Shown here one piece after another: positions 13,355-24,800 of a DNA stretch of 64,000 nucleotides (the stretch's first letter is position 1; every line of letters begins with the position of its first letter). Below the pieces are notes generated by a model. The model did not search any database. It saw only the letters and a list, made by a program, of their open reading frames with translations, and was not told the DNA's origin. The position numbers were made by a program, and so were the translations under genes. The stretch is from Papaver somniferum. Taxonomy: Eukaryota > Streptophyta > Magnoliopsida > Ranunculales > Papaveraceae. Location: contig NC_039359.1 of NCBI RefSeq assembly GCF_003573695.1, positions 158,154,210-158,218,209 of the forward strand. Direction: 5' to 3'.

Positions 13355-14046
13355 GGCTGCGAAGACGTACAACATAAACAAGTTAGAACCAAACACGAGG
13401 CATCACCAAAGATCAAAAAACCACAAAATTAGCAGTTCATCTCAATATAGCCCAGAAACCCTAAAACTAGCATACATGCTTGAATTCCCCAAAACCCTAA
13501 AACCCTAAACTTAAATCCAATCAAAACAAAACAATGGCCTCCTCGACTGAGAAGAAGAACAGGGGCAAACTAGCATACATGTATCAAAAGATGTTCTTCA
13601 TCACAAACAAGGGACGAGCAGCAGCAGAAAATTTACAATCAAACAAACTTAAAACAACAGAACGAAGAAGAAAAAACCTTACCACCACAAACAAAATCCC
13701 GAAAGAAGACAACAAACCAGAAACAAAGAAGAAACGAGCGTGATTAATGCTAGGGCAGAGAGAATTTAATGGTTGAAGAACAAAGAATGAAGACTGACAG
13801 GGAGAATGAAATTAATTTTGTGGAACGTTGAATGAAATTTTTTTCTCCTCCTTAATATACTCGAAAGAAAGAGAAGGAAGTTAAGGAGGAAGGGGAAACG
13901 TGCCCATTAAATGAGCAGTTAATGCACAAGTAAAGAAACATGCCCAAGTATCTAGGAGAAGTTATTAGGAGAGAGGAAGAATATGTAACGTCTGTTTTCT
14001 TCAATGCTCCCACTAAACACTCAAGCCCGAAAAAAGGGGCAAATTG
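13355..14046. other. 3' untranslated region of Gypsy copy 1, possible leader of the antisense frame
   Basis: No coding region is supported. Telomere-like CCCTAAA motifs lie at about 13491-13510, which on the minus strand sit before the antisense start at 13354, where plant telo-boxes often lie. The stretch ends in the polypurine tract. Confidence 0.4.
14029..14039 (+). other. polypurine tract of Gypsy copy 1
   Basis: GAAAAAAGGGG lies seven bases before the 3' LTR at 14047. This is the expected site for priming plus-strand DNA. Confidence 0.75.
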
Positions 14047-14976
14047 TGTGTACATATTTCATCATCAAACACGTGTATACAGGAAGACACGTGGAGAGCA
14101 TGCGGACAAAGTCATCAAAACATGATGACACACGCCCACAGCCAAGAAGCCCATCCCGTCGACGTCGGATCTTTGCCCGAACAAATCTAAGGGCAGAAGT
14201 TAAAAAGATGTATCGAAAACACGATGTACTGCGGAGCACCAAATAACTCCCGAAGAGTTACTTTATCTCATCCCCAAAAGAAGCAAGATCAACGGTGAAG
14301 AGAAGGTTAACTGACATGGATGTGACAGGGGCAGAAGACACTTGTCTGACACGAGCATGCGTCTCAACTACCCGCATTAAACACTCTGAGCAGTATACGT
14401 GTCGATCAACCCGTGGAACGAACGAGGATGACTCTGCGTGATCAAGTAATGAGCGAAGATCTCCGCGTGATGGAAAAAAAACACAAGAAGATAAGGTTCC
14501 AACGGCCCTCAGAAATGGGTCCCACACTCTAACCCTATAAATACCCCCTCTCCACCAAGAGTGGGGGGATGGGAAAAACAAGGGAGAGAAGGATTATGAG
14601 TGTTAGCTTGTCCTTTACAATACACAGACCTATGTAAACTCCAAAGTCACTCGACTATCTCTGTAATCATCAAGTACATAGTGAAAAAACAACCCCGTGG
14701 ATGTAGGCCTTAGTGCTGAGCCATGTAAATCCCAGTCTTATTTACATTTCAGCACTTTATATTCGTCTAACGCTCCATGAGTTTTACTTTTATACTTCGT
14801 TTTCTTTATCTTCCCCTACGTAAACTCCTCTCGCGATATTATTAGATGAGGCTATGATAAACCCGAAGGTTTTGAGCCAAGGAATCAATGTAATTATATC
14901 ATCAGTGCGAGTATATACCTAGAGTGCGAACATTGTTTGTGAACATATAGATTCCTTCGTGATTTACGTGTTCACA
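14047..14976 (+). repeat. 3' LTR of Tat-like Gypsy copy 1
   Basis: It spans 930 bases, from TGTGTACATA to TTCACA, and is closely similar to 1441-2380. It is followed by the target duplication ACCGG. Its TATA box lies at 14536-14543. Confidence 0.9.
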
Positions 14977-14981
14977 ACCGG
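14977..14981. repeat. target-site duplication, right (ACCGG)
   Basis: Pairs with ACTGG at 1436-1440, with one mismatch. Confidence 0.65.
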
Positions 14982-15047
14982 TATATCCAGATATGAATCA
15001 TTTTTGTGTAACCCTTATTTTTAAATTAAATACAGACCTGCCCCTGA

Positions 15048-15139
15048 GGCGAGGGAGCCTTGCTTTGGTGCACTACGGCTAAAAGGCAGGCAAGGCGAGG
15101 GAACCTTGCTTTGGTGCACGACGGCTCAAAGGCAGGCAA
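15048..15139. repeat. 46-bp tandem repeat, two units
   Basis: Units at 15048-15093 and 15094-15139 differ at about three positions. Each begins GGCGAGGGA and ends GGCAGGCAA. The surrounding 14982-15292 holds no recognised gene; this is the junction between the Gypsy insertion and the truncated Copia element. Confidence 0.85.
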
Positions 15140-15292
15140 GGTGAGATGCAGAAACTAGAAAGTGTAGAGCATGTGAAGTTCAGGTATTTGTTTAAAGAAT
15201 CAAGTTTAATCAGCGCGTCATAGTGATTAACACATATTAACAAACTAAATCAAGGTGAAGTGACAGTGATTAATCATTAGTAGAGTCGATAA

Positions 15293-18200
15293 GTTGCAGG
15301 TCTCACAACATCACAAGCTGTATGGGAAGCCCTTCAAAGGAGATATGCACCAAAAACCAAAGCTCATCAAATGAACCTGAAAAGACAACTACATAGTCTT
15401 CGCAAAGGTAACAACTCAATGAAAGATTATTTCTCGAAAACTAAGCAACTTTTTGATGCACTTGCAGCATCTCGAAAACCTCTCTCTGAAGAAGATATGC
15501 AGGAATCAATTCTAGCTGGACTAGATCAGGCTTATGACTCCATTGTCACAGCCTTAAGCACTGTCGACAAGATCGATATGGATACTTTTCAAGCTCATCT
15601 GCTTTCATTTGATCTCCGTCTTGAACAACAGTTAGCCGTATTTCAACAACCGCTAGCCAATGTTGTTTCCTCATCAAACTCCAGACCATTTCAGACGCAA
15701 GATCAAAGGAGATATCCAAACAATCATCCACAAAATCAATCCAACCGTCAGCCTAGAAACATGTATCAAGGTGAAGGTCCTTGTGAGATCTGCAAAAGCA
15801 AGAATCATGATGCTCGATTCTGCTGGTTTCGTAACAAAGTGGACAACAACAACAAACAACCATCTGCATACTTGGCTCTCCCTAGTGGTCCTGCTGATAA
15901 CAACTGGGTGACTGATACAGGTGCAACTCATCACCTGACTGCAAATCTCAACAATCTCAACATTCGGAATGAGTACGATGGCACTGAACAAGTGCGCATA
16001 GGAAATGGTGAGGCTCTCCATATCGAAAATATTGGTAATGCCTCCTTTTCTCATAATAAAAGATTCTATCAGTTAAACAATATTCTCCATGTCCCTCAAA
16101 TAAAGACCAACTTACTTTCGGTCTCTAAATTCTGCAAAGATAATAACGTTTTCTTTGAATTCTATGCAACTTATTTTGTTGTGAAGGAAATCCAGTCGGG
16201 GACAACCCTGTTGCAAGGAAGACTTAAGAATGGGCTCTATGTCTTTGATGTTGTTCGAGAGATTCGACATACAACACCAGCTGCTCTACTATCCAATATA
16301 GTCCCTCTATGGCATCAAAGATTGGGTCACCCAATGCTTCGCACTGTTTTTAGGATGATTAAAAATCTTTCCCTTCCTGTTTCAAATAAGAAGTTTGATT
16401 ATTGTCACTCTTGTCATATGAGCAAGAGTCATAAACTTCCATTTCCTACTAGTAGTACAATTATTGATGAACCGTTGAGTTTAATTGTTGCTGATTTATG
16501 GGTTTCACCACATGTTTCAAAAGATGGTTTTAGATATTATCTGCTTCTTCTAGATGTTTACTCACACTATACTTGGATTTATCCATTAGTTAGAAAATCA
16601 GATGCCTTTCCCATCTTTATTCAATTCAAAAAGATGATAGAAAATCAAACAGATCATAAACTCAAGGTTTTTAAATCTGACATTGGTGGAGAGTTTAGGA
16701 AGTTTACTTCTTTACTTAATAATTCCGGTGTTATACATAGATTTTCATGTCCTCACACATCTTCTCAAAATGGCATTGCTGAAAGACGCATTAGACATAT
16801 CACTGAGTCCGGATTAGCTCTCTTGTTTCATGCCTCCATGCCAAAATCATACTGGGTAGAAGATTTCTCAACTGCATGTTATCTTATTAACAGACTACCT
16901 ACATCCCAACATGAAGCTAAATCTCCACTCCAACTCCTATACAACAAAAAACCTGACTGCTCCTTTCTAAAGGTTTTGGCTGTCTATGTTACCCATGCCT
17001 TCGCCCATATGTCTCTAATAAGCTTGAACCAAGATCACTACCGTGTGTATTCATTGGTTACAGTGGCGTGCACAAAGGATATCAATGTTTACATGTACCT
17101 ACAAGAAGGTTGTATATCTCTCGACACGTCAAGTTCGTAGAAACAAGCTTCCCATTTGCTGCCAAGCAACAGGTATGTATCACTAAACTCATTTCCAATC
17201 CATCCACAAAATATTTGCATCACCCACTTTTTCTAAGTCATCTCATGAGAATATTGTTTCTCAACCATCCTCTCCTATGCTACATATTCCATCAATGTCG
17301 CCTGGTATGGATATTTTGCAGTCACCACCTCGATCTCCAAATATGGATAACGTGCAGCCAACTTTAAACACAGGAGCATCAGAATCTAATACAGCAATCC
17401 CTTCTACAGACACAACCACTTCAGCAACACCACAACCATCTGTGTTGCAGTCGGCTCCATTAGCTCCACCAGCTCCACCGGCTCCACCTGCACCACCTAC
17501 ACAGCATCATATTATCACTAGAGATAGACATGGTATCAAAAAACTAGTCAACAAGCTTTGTATTACAACAACAAAGTATCCACTTGCAGAGACATCACTC
17601 ACCACTCATCGTCTTATACAGGAGCATCGAAAAATCCAATATGGATACCTCCCATGGATGATGAGATTAATGATCATATTCGTAATGGTACTTGGAACTA
17701 CGTACCACATGCACCATGGATGAATTTGATTGGCTCGAAATGGGTTTTTAAGGTTAAACAGAAAGCAGATGGTACAATTGACAGACCAAAAGCTCGACTA
17801 GTAGCTAAAGGCTTCAATCAAAGAGAAGGTTTTGATTATGATGAAACCTTCAGTCCTGTGATTAAACCAAGAACTATCAGACTTGTATTGTCCATTGTTG
17901 TGGCAAATGGTTGGTCCTTGCGACAATTAGATGTTCAGAATGCTTTCCTGCATGGTGTTCTGACAGAAGATGTTTATATGAAGCAGCCAGTTGGTTATAT
18001 CCATCCTGACTTTCCAACTCACGTTTGCAAGTTGAACAAGTCAATCTACGGCCTCAAGCAAGCTCCACGCACTTGGTTTTCAAGGTTTAGCACGTACCTA
18101 GTTGAGCTGGGTTTCAAAGGATCTGTTGCAGACATTTCACTATTTATCAAGAAGAATTCAGATGGAGTAATTTATGTTTTAATATATGTTGATGACATTA

Positions 18201-19182
18201 TCATCACAGGTTCCAATTCTTCTCTTATTACAAACCTAATATCTGCTCTGAATTCTGTTTTTCAATCAAAGATTTAGGTGACCTCAACTACTTCTTGGGG
18301 ATAGAAGTTATTAAGCAAAAAGATTCAGTTTTGTTGAGTCAACAAAAATACATCACTGATCTGCTTAAACGGACCAAGATGGATGCCGCAAAACCAGTTG
18401 CTACTCCCTTGGATGTGAACACTAAAATCAGCAGATTGGGTACACAAAGATTTGAGGATCCAACGCTTTATAGAAGTGTATGTGGAGCATTGCAGTATCT
18501 ACATCTCACTCGACCTGATATTGGTGTCGCAGTAAACAAAGTGTGCCAGTTCATGCAAGACCCTTACATCGAGCATTAGGAGCTAATCAAATGCATACTC
18601 ATGTATCTCAAACAAACAGTTCAACATGGTTTGCTTTTGCGAAAATATTCAGATATCAGTCTTCATGCCTACTCTGATTCTGATTGGGCTGGAAGTCTCG
18701 ATGATCTCCGATACACTAGTGGACACTGCATCTATTTTGGTAACAATCTTGTATCTTGGAGCGCAAAGAAACAAAAAACTGTTTCCAAGTCGAGCATTGA
18801 AGCAGACTATAGAGGCATAACCATAGAAGCTTCTGAACTAATCTGGCTCCAATCCTTGCTAAAAGAACTTGGTGTTGAAATAAGAGCTCCGTCAATCTGG
18901 TGTGACAATTTAGGGGCTACATATCTCACTGGAAATCCAGTTTTTCATGCTCGTATGAAGCACATAGAAATTGATTATCACTTTGTGCGTGAAAGAGTAA
19001 CAAACAAGCAGCTTCTGGTACGGTTCATCTCGACTAAAGACCAAGTTGCTGACATCTTCACTAAGGGTTTGTCAGTACCAAGGTTTCTTTATCTCAGGAA
19101 CAAGTTGAACATTCAACAACTCATATTCAACTTGAGGGAGGATGTTAAGGATACAATTGTCCTCACTCATTCAAAGCAGTAA
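15293..19182 (+). pseudogene. Copia gag-pol polyprotein pseudogene
   Basis: Domains in order are: Gag (UBN2 type, SQAVWEALQRRY then MKDYFSKTKQLFDAL); a CCHC zinc knuckle CEICKSKNHDARFC near 15782; an aspartic protease DTGATHH near 15914; integrase with the HHCC motif near 16310-16430 and D,D,E residues in VADLW, KSDIGGEF and NGIAERR; reverse transcriptase with SKWVFKVK, LDVQNAFLHG and YVDD at 18188-18196; and RNase H with YSDSDWAG and DQVADIFTK. The frame is lost near 17000-17560 in a proline-rich linker, shifts near 18265-18277 after VDDIIITGS, and has a TAG for an expected TGG at 18577-18579. The last residues run into the 3' LTR. The order integrase before RT fixes it as Copia. Confidence 0.9.
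19131..19142 (+). other. polypurine tract of the Copia element
   Basis: CTTGAGGGAGGA directly precedes the LTR start TGTTAAGG. It also encodes part of the polyprotein tail. Confidence 0.7.
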
Positions 19183-19327
19183 CTACAGTTGTATCCTTCT
19201 AAGTTATAGCTGTCATATTATGTCGACATTCTAATGTCTGTCAATCTTGTATTTTTGGTATACAATCTTGCAGTATCTTCTGTAATAATAGCCGTATACG
19301 GCTCTTTATATTGAATGAGAATCCACA
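19143..19327 (+). repeat. 3' LTR of the Copia element (185 bp)
   Basis: It begins TGTTAAGGATACAATTG and ends GAATCCACA. The TG...CA ends and the preceding polypurine tract support it. No second copy is present to confirm the borders. Confidence 0.65.
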
Positions 19328-20474
19328 ATATCAAGTGTGGAACACCCCAAAACATCTTGTCCTAGCTGAAAATAGTGTCAATGACAAGATTAGTCATCTT
19401 AAAACTTCTTTGTCACGCACCCTTGATCATTTCTTTCCACTAGCCGGTCGCCTTGGAATCGAAAAACATGAAGATGGTTAGATGATCTCCATCTATATCA
19501 ACTGCAGCAACTTTGAAGGTGCAGAATTTGTCCATGCCGCTGCAGACATATCCGTGGAGGACATCCTCTCCCCGACGTATGTTCCTCAAACCATAATAGA
19601 TCGATTGTTTTTGCTAACTGGGGTAAGAAACTGCCAAGGTCAGTCGCATCCGTTACTTTCAATTCAAGTAACTGAATTAACCAACGGCATCTTTATAGGG
19701 TGCAGTGCGAACCATTGTGTATGTGATGGTACATCATTTTGGCAATTTATTAATTCATGGTCAGAGATCACCAATTCTTCCGGTTATCATACTTCACTTC
19801 CTTGTCCGGTTTTTGAGCGTTGGTTTATCAACAAAACAGATTGCCCTCTCCGTCAACACCTCTCTTCCGTTGACAAATCACTGGCGACAACTAGTACTAA
19901 TGAAGTTCCGCCGCTTGACGGTCTTGTAGAGAGGTGTTTCCATTTCACTAAGCCGAACATTGCAGCATTAAAAGAGAGGGCGAGTTTAAAATTAAGATAC
20001 TGATGAATAGCAGAACTAAGTTGATTTCACCATCGCCTGAAACATACTTTGGCAACTCAATAGCAACCGGGATTGTAACTTTGAAGGAGGGTGAGCTGGT
20101 CAAGAGGCCGGGATTCGTTTTCCTGGCTTCAATGTTGAATGAGGCGGTTAAATCCAACAATTATGAAAAGAGTAGAAGTTTTACCGAATCATGGATAGAG
20201 AAATCTTTAATGTCGAGTCCTGGTGGCTATACAGGAATTTTCGGCAATGGATTTTTTGGCTAGGAGTTCCCAGTGGTTCAACATGTATGGAAACAATTTC
20301 GGTTGGGGACGACCTATTGCTGTGAAAACCGGTGCAAATGGCAAATCTTATGGAATAACTACTGTCAGTCCAGGACCAGTTGAAGGAAGTGTTGACATTG
20401 AAATTTGCCTTCCGATACAAGTTTTTAAGGCTATGGAGAATGATGCTGAATTCATGGAAGCCTTTTCATCTTGA
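19328..20474 (+). pseudogene. BAHD acyltransferase pseudogene, 5'-truncated
   Basis: BAHD enzymes transfer acyl groups from acyl-CoA to alcohols or amines in the plant cytosol. The HXXXD catalytic motif is visible as NHCVCDG near 19713-19733, preceded by the family-typical FFPLAGRLG near 19432-19455. The late FGWG motif occurs as NNFGWGRP near 20292, with the usual Asp before it replaced by Asn. The first 40 or so residues are missing because the Copia LTR abuts the frame. Further breaks are a TAG at 19479-19481, a stop at about 20001 where some 40 residues around the central region are lost, and a frameshift near 20250. The sequence resembles the clade of uncharacterised acetyltransferases related to Arabidopsis At3g50280, judged by eye. 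It is not functional. Confidence 0.85.
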
Positions 20475-20751
20475 CCATTTTCTTCTAAGTTCAATATTAC
20501 TATTGCGGTGAGCTTTCTCAGTTTAAACCCAGTGCATCCCTAGTCTAGCGCTACAGGATGGTAACAAGACAAGAAAGCTAGTGTTGTGCATCCCAGACAA
20601 ATGTATGTTGCTTAAGGTAAACCTAAGAAAAAAAGAACATTTGTATTCCAAATTCCGGATTGGTATATTCGATCTCATGTTGTTGTTAGTAGTATTATTG
20701 TTATAATTTGTTATGAAAATATGTATTGTTCACCTGCTGTTGGCCAACTGA
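20475..20751. other. no gene seen
   Basis: This is AT-rich sequence downstream of the BAHD relic without recognisable coding or repeat structure. Confidence 0.4.
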
Positions 20752-20816
20752 GACCGCATAGCGCAGTGGATTGACTTCGGATCAAAAGGTCGTGGGTTCG
20801 ACAACCACTGTGGTCG
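20752..20816 (+). pseudogene. tRNA-Arg(UCG) pseudogene
   Basis: GACCGCA at the start pairs with TGTGGTC before the final G, giving a complete acceptor stem. The anticodon region GACTTCGGATC would place anticodon TCG. Compared with the usual plant tRNA-Arg, about eight bases of the D-arm side are missing, the anticodon stem has a mismatch, and the T-arm (GTGGGTTCGACAACCAC) has a mismatch. At 65 bases it is too short to fold normally. Confidence 0.7.
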
Positions 20817-21319
20817 CAACATTTTGCTTGTGTTGATGGTTTTTTATCCATTAATTGCATCCTTTTGAAACCGATTCCATCACTTGCAAGGACCTAATTA
20901 AGCAACACCACGACACAAACCATCTCCAATTACTTATGAAGCTAAAACGCTTGAAACCCCACATTTAGGTCAGATTTTCCATGCTTTTGACATCTCTGGA
21001 CATGTTCTTATTTTTATTACATTACTGAGTGTAGTTTTGCACCTTCCTCTCTATTCTTAAAGTTCAGTAGTAGTGAGACGGTGAGGCATTATTACCCAAG
21101 GCAAAGGTCTTCAAGGATGCATGACTTTTCAATCAGATGGTTCTTTTGGTATTTTTCCCTAAATTCTTCGCGCTCTCATAAAATATTGCAGAACAAATAC
21201 AGTTTATACTAGCTTTAAGAATTGAAGAAAGAAAACAAAAGTGAAATCGGGGCATAAATCCATTAATTAAGCGGTCATTTGTTAAGAAGTAATGTGTTGC
21301 AGGAAAAGGCAATGATATT
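20817..21319. other. no gene seen
   Basis: AT-rich non-coding sequence lies between the tRNA relic and the LINE tail. I found no coding frame or repeat in it. Confidence 0.4.
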
Positions 21320-21640
21320 TGGCAAATCTTACATTATGCGGTTTGCTGGGTCTCATAAAAGGAAAGGAATGTAAGAGTTTTTGGAGATTGACACAAGAGT
21401 CTGCAAGAAAACATTGACTTGGTTAAGCAACTTGGAAAGGAATTGGTGGTCTTATGGTCTTGCGACAACGATACTTTTAAGCATGTTGATCCTAATTTAA
21501 TTTGGAGTAATTGGGACACTCTAATGTATATGTAGCCTTCTCTATAACAATCTTGGTTTGATCTTTGGTTTTTCTTTTTTTCTTCTTAATATAATCTTCT
21601 TTTCGGAAAAAAAAAACTATATATATATATATATATATAT
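21320..21640 (+). mobile_element. LINE 3' end fragment, plus strand
   Basis: A degenerate frame reads WQILHYAVCW, then KERNVRVFGD, then a helix and SNWDTLMYM, ending at TAG 21533-21535. This resembles the C-terminal tail of plant L1-type ORF2, where a W..ERN.R.F motif follows the zinc-binding region. A T-rich trailer, a short A-run and an AT microsatellite follow, like a LINE 3' tail. It faces the minus-strand LINE beyond the gap. Confidence 0.5.
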
Positions 21641-21642
21641 AT
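21617..21642. repeat. (AT)n microsatellite at the gap edge
   Basis: Alternating AT directly precedes the run of N. Such a run may be why the assembly broke here. Confidence 0.85.
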
Positions 21643-21817
21643 NNNNNNNNNNNNNNNNNNNNNNNNNNNNNNNNNNNNNNNNNNNNNNNNNNNNNNNNNN
21701 NNNNNNNNNNNNNNNNNNNNNNNNNNNNNNNNNNNNNNNNNNNNNNNNNNNNNNNNNNNNNNNNNNNNNNNNNNNNNNNNNNNNNNNNNNNNNNNNNNNN
21801 NNNNNNNNNNNNNNNNN
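21643..21817. other. assembly gap of 175 N
   Basis: The bases are unknown. Gap length may be arbitrary. Confidence 0.99.
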
Positions 21818-21838
21818 TGGTAGCAGTCTGACAGAGTC

Positions 21839-24800
21839 TTTTTTTTTTTTTTTTGCTAAGAAAACACCCTAACTACATTAACTTAAAAGAGAAATACAAG
21901 CATTCAACAAGGGTTCCCTCCTAACCAAAGTGTCTAAAAAAGAAGGAAAATATACCCAAACATCTTTAATACAATACTTCCTAGCTCGACAAGCAAGCCG
22001 ACCTGCTAGTTTGTTTTTAGAGCGATTAATATAAACAACCCTATAGTTATTACTACTTAAGAGAAGTGATCTGCAGTCCACCAAAATATCCTTGCATCTC
22101 CACTCAACACTGTCGCCGCCTCCATTGAAAAAATCTACTACTTGAAGGCAGTCACTGATGAAAACGACCTTGGAAAGTTTAATCTCTAAAGCCCATGTGA
22201 TAGCCCAAAAAAGGGCAGTAGCCTCAGCACCAACAGCTTCTGAAACCAGTCCAAAGTCCGAACGAGATTAAATTATTGTTCCTGCATTATCACACAGAGT
22301 CATACCAACACCCATGTTAAAATTCTTGAAAGAGCCATCAACAAAAAGACAATGATCCACAAGCTCGATAGGGATTCTAACTTTCATTATATTTGTCTGA
22401 ATTTTCGAAGAAGGAGCTATGTAAATATTTATCATTCTTTTTATGTCAAGAATGATCTTATCCAGATTAATAGAGACCCCACTGAAAGCCACATCACATC
22501 TACATTTCCATATACACCACATAACAACAGCACCTATACTTGGCCAGTTAACTACAAAAGGGGATTGACCTAATTTATCATCAAACCATTCCAGGAAAAC
22601 ATCATCTACACAATCCAGATCAATGTTAATTAAGTGTTGAAAAGACAGACCAAACCAAACATGTGCATCCACAAGACAATGAAAGAACAAGTGCATAGTC
22701 GTTTCACTATCATTCTTGCATAAAGGACAAACATCATCAACAGCAGGATTATAGTGTTGAAGTAAAGTATTGACTGGAAGCATCTGCGCAAAGATCTTCC
22801 ACATAAAAAACTTAATTTTAGGCAGACAATTCAAAGACCAGACTTTTTTCCAAAACATAGCATCTTCCCATTATTGAATTCATTCCTATAAATTTTATAA
22901 GTAAATTTAATAGTATAAGATCCATCTTTAGTATGATCCCACTTGATCTGATCTTTACAATGACGATTAATCTAATAGTTTTGATTCTAATAACATCCTC
23001 AGAAGAGAACAGAAAATTCAACAGAACCATATTCCAAGTACCTGTATTCATATCCATAAGCTCACTAACAAAAACATGATGTCTAAAATTTGAAACCATC
23101 GAAGAAGGAGGAGAACGAAGACCAGGTAACCATACAGAATCCCAAATTCTTGTTTAATTACCATCATTTATCTTAAAAACTATATTTGATCTTAAGAAAA
23201 CTAGACTACTGACAATACCGTTCCAAATCCAAGAAGCAGAATCAGCTGTTTTATCAATTTCCAACAAATTCTACTTAGTAAAATACTTGTCTTTTAAAAA
23301 CCGAGAAACCAAAAGATCGGGATTTTGAATGATTCTCCACCCAAGCTTAGCAATAAAGACTCTATTAGTTGCATAAGTGTTCCTAATACCAAGCCCACCA
23401 TATCTTTTATCTTTATCAATATCACCCCAAGAACGAAAATAAGCAGCGTTTCTAGGGTCTTTCTTAGACCACCAAAAAGTTCTTTGAATTGCATCTATTT
23501 TGGAAGTAATCTTCCTAGGTAAGGGGAAGCAAGACATATGATAAACTGCAAGACAGGATAACACATGCTTTGTAATCACAGTTCTACCAGCACCATTAAG
23601 ACTAGATTTTTTTGAGTTACCTAATCTGGAATAGAATTTATCTATCAAAAATTGAAAAGATTTAAATTTATCTCTATTAACAAAAAGGGGAGTTCCTAAG
23701 TACTTCTCAGGGGAGCTCATAAATTTCATTCCTAGGGCATTAGAAAGAAGTTTCTTATGTTTATGATGCATTTTTTGTGCTAGAGAAAAAACCAGATTTT
23801 TCATAATTTATAGCTTTCCCAGAAGCCTTTGCAAAAATAGTAATAATCTTCAACAAATTCCTAGCATACAATAAAGAAGCTTTTGAAAAAAGTACGCAAT
23901 CGTCAGCAAAAAATAAATGCGAGATAGAAGGGTTGTCTAAGGGATGTCTTTTCTTAGCTTAAAACCCTGAATCAAATTATCTTTTTCCCCTTTCAAGAGA
24001 GGTTGCGATAAGACTTCCATACAGATTATAAAAATGTATGGTGATAGACAGTCACTTTGTCTAATACCCCTAGAATGAAAAAACATTTCACTTGGCGATC
24101 CATTGACCAAAACAGAATAAGACGCGGTACTAATACATTGATTTATAATCTGACAGCAGTCGTCTGAGAAACCTAACTTTTTAAAAGCAGAGAGAATGAA
24201 AGACCATTCCAACCTATCAAACGCTTTGGAAAGATCAAGTTTAATAGCCATAAATCCATTTTTTGCATTGTTCTTTTTTCTTTTAAAAGAGTGCAAGGTT
24301 TCATGACTAATAATAATATTATCATGACTTTGTCTTTTAGCAATAAAAGCTGATTGGAAAGGAGATATAAGAGAATCCAACAAAGTTTTGAGACGGTTAG
24401 TTAAAATTTTTGAGATAATTTTATAAACAGTGTTAGACAGACTTATAGGCCTAAAGTAATTCGGAGAAGAATGATTATTTACCTTAGGAATTAGAGCTAT
24501 GAAAGAATGATTTAGCTGCTTCAGAAGAAATTTTGTTCGAAAAAAGTTTTGAACATGATCAATAACTTCTCTTGAGGTTTCATGCCGGTTTTCCCTAAAG
24601 AAGCCAGCAGGAAATCCATCTGGGCCTGGCGATTTCCATGGAGCCATCTCATTAACAGTAGCATGAATTTCTTCAACAGTTGGAACAACCACCAAAAGAG
24701 AGTTCATATCATCCGTGATTATAGGATTAACATATTTAAGAGCTTCCTCAATATCATTTTTACTGGGATTCGAAGAGGTATAGATGCTCTTGAAGTGATT

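Larger units (their letters stand above)
1441..14976 (+). mobile_element. Tat-lineage Ty3/Gypsy LTR retrotransposon, full length, decayed
   Basis: The element runs from a 5' LTR (1441-2380) to a 3' LTR (14047-14976). Both LTRs begin TGTGTACATA and end TTCACA. Inside come a tRNA-Asn-like primer site, a gag-protease region, a pol region with reverse transcriptase, a degenerate RNase H, a second archaeal-type RNase H and integrase, then a 5 kb 3' region with an antisense reading frame, and a polypurine tract. The second RNase H and the long 3' region with an extra frame are hallmarks of the plant Tat/Ogre group. The coding regions carry many stops and frameshifts. The LTRs differ by only a few per cent by eye. 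A related copy starts at 57614. Confidence 0.9.
15293..19327 (+). mobile_element. 5'-truncated Ty1/Copia LTR retrotransposon
   Basis: The element keeps most of gag-pol, a polypurine tract at 19131-19142 and a short 3' LTR (19143-19327). There is no 5' LTR, primer site or gag start upstream; the open gag frame begins abruptly after a TAA at 15290. BAHD acyltransferase sequence starts directly after the LTR. Coding breaks show that it is inactive. Confidence 0.85.

Noticed and set aside
21558..21872. A 104-codon frame across the gap
   Set aside because: Most of it is unknown bases, and the rest is AT microsatellite and poly(T).
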